Source: Bacteroidota bacterium (GTDB lineage: Bacteria; Bacteroidota; Bacteroidia; Bacteroidales; UBA1715). From it: a DNA stretch of 14,456 nt. The stretch covers positions 1-14,456 of the forward strand of contig JAJUFK010000029.1 in the NCBI GenBank assembly GCA_029266015.1. The letters are read 5' to 3'. The position numbers and the translations under genes are program-made. This document shows positions 13,965 through 14,456 of the stretch, one piece after another. The notes beneath the pieces are model-generated. The model saw nothing but the letters and a program-made list of their open reading frames with translations. It did not search any database and was not told where the DNA came from. The first letter of the stretch is position 1. Each line of letters starts with the position of its first letter.

Positions 13965-14456
13965 TTACAATATACTACCAATTTGGTATGTTGCAAATGC
14001 CAACAGCCATGCCAACACAGTAGTGTAAACCATTGTAAATGAAGCCCACTTCCAATTAGCCTCACGTTTTATTGCTGCTATTACCGCAACACACGGAAAA
14101 TATATTAACACAAACAACATAAGAGTAAATGCTACCAAAGGAGTAAACACTTTTTCACCTTTACGCGGTCCGTATGCATGTGTTTGTTCTTGTAATTTTT
14201 GTTGTAAACTTACCGAGGCTTCATCGGCATTCAGATCTGACTGATACAAAACCCCCATAGAACTTACAACTATTTCTTTAGCCGCTAAACCGGTTACAAT
14301 ACTTACACCTATTTTCCAATCAAATCCTAAAGGTTGAATTGCCGGTGCTATAAAGTGCCCCATTTGTCCTATATATGATTTTTCCATGCGCTCAGATTCT
14401 TTTGCAATAAATAATTGTTTTATGTGCTCATCTTTTTCGGTATCAGATAACGATTC
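13965..14456 (-). CDS. feoB: Ferrous iron transport protein B, C-terminal part (cut by the right edge)
   Basis: The open frame reads through to the window edge, giving 163 C-terminal residues; the Met at 14387 is internal (preceded in frame by KESER), not a start. The conserved stretch YIGQMGHFIAPAIQPLGFDWKIGVSIVTGLAAKEIVVSSMGVLY matches the FeoB core region that follows the gating repeats: PLGFDW, then GLAAKEIVVS. Three membrane segments are visible in all, including one ending in IYFPCVAVIAAIKRE (the Cys in FPCVAVIAAI is conserved in FeoB) and a last TM (about 25 residues before the stop). FeoB is an inner-membrane GTP-dependent Fe(II) importer; the G-domain would lie off the right edge. 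Stop TAA at 13965. It is followed after 14 nt by the Cys-rich gene, so both are in one transcript; an upstream feoA cannot be seen. Confidence 0.94.
   Translation of the reverse strand, partial: ESLSDTEKDEHIKQLFIAKESERMEKSYIGQMGHFIAPAIQPLGFDWKIGVSIVTGLAAKEIVVSSMGVLYQSDLNADEASVSLQQKLQEQTHAYGPRKGEKVFTPLVAFTLMLFVLIYFPCVAVIAAIKREANWKWASFTMVYTTVLAWLLAFATYQIGSIL

Overview
The window looks like an AT-rich genome segment from a Bacteroidota member, possibly a metagenome contig. Evidence: a secreted protein with a C-terminal type IX secretion (T9SS) sorting domain, Bacteroidota-type -7 promoter boxes (TAnnTTTG), almost no Shine-Dalgarno sequences, and family members typical of the phylum (a GGGP-synthase homologue, long FucP-like sugar transporter, S41 protease with an N-terminal anchor, NamZ/DUF1343). 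No RNA genes, insertion sequences, CRISPR arrays or phage genes were seen.

Layout. Positions 1 to about 80-86 are foreign: about 63% GC and encoding, on the minus strand, the N-terminal stretch of an alpha/beta hydrolase in a different frame from the adjoining gene; this is most likely an assembly chimera. Next come two minus-strand genes of unknown function (a membrane-anchored protein cut by the junction, and a secreted/membrane protein with a Bacteroidota-type N-terminal motif). Two plus-strand genes follow: a FucP/GluP-type sugar transporter and, after a 294-bp AT-rich gap with palindromes, a large T9SS-exported PHP-domain metallohydrolase ending at a strong terminator. A minus-strand cluster of six genes (11243 down to 5445) then encodes a LolC/E-like permease, dCMP deaminase, S41 C-terminal processing protease, Sfp-type phosphopantetheinyl transferase, GGGP-synthase homologue and a polytopic GT-C-like membrane protein; the last five are spaced by -4 to +11 nt and are surely an operon. 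Divergent from it are NamZ (exo-N-acetylmuramidase) and a UDP-N-acetylhexosamine-type 6-dehydrogenase. At the right edge, converging on these, lie the 3' end of feoB and a 53-residue FeoB-associated Cys-rich membrane protein that short-ORF filters miss.

Themes: the cell envelope dominates (lipoprotein release, C-terminal protease, prenyl-glycerol lipid synthesis, peptidoglycan amino-sugar recovery, nucleotide-sugar supply for surface polysaccharide, T9SS export), along with sugar and ferrous iron uptake. I see no clear novel defence or mobile system. The items most worth a second look are the chimeric left end, the transporter lacking both FucP proton-coupling acids, the multidomain T9SS PHP protein with its palindromic upstream region, the PPTase-GGGPS-GT-C operon, and the overlooked Cys-rich Feo gene with its perfect internal inverted repeat.
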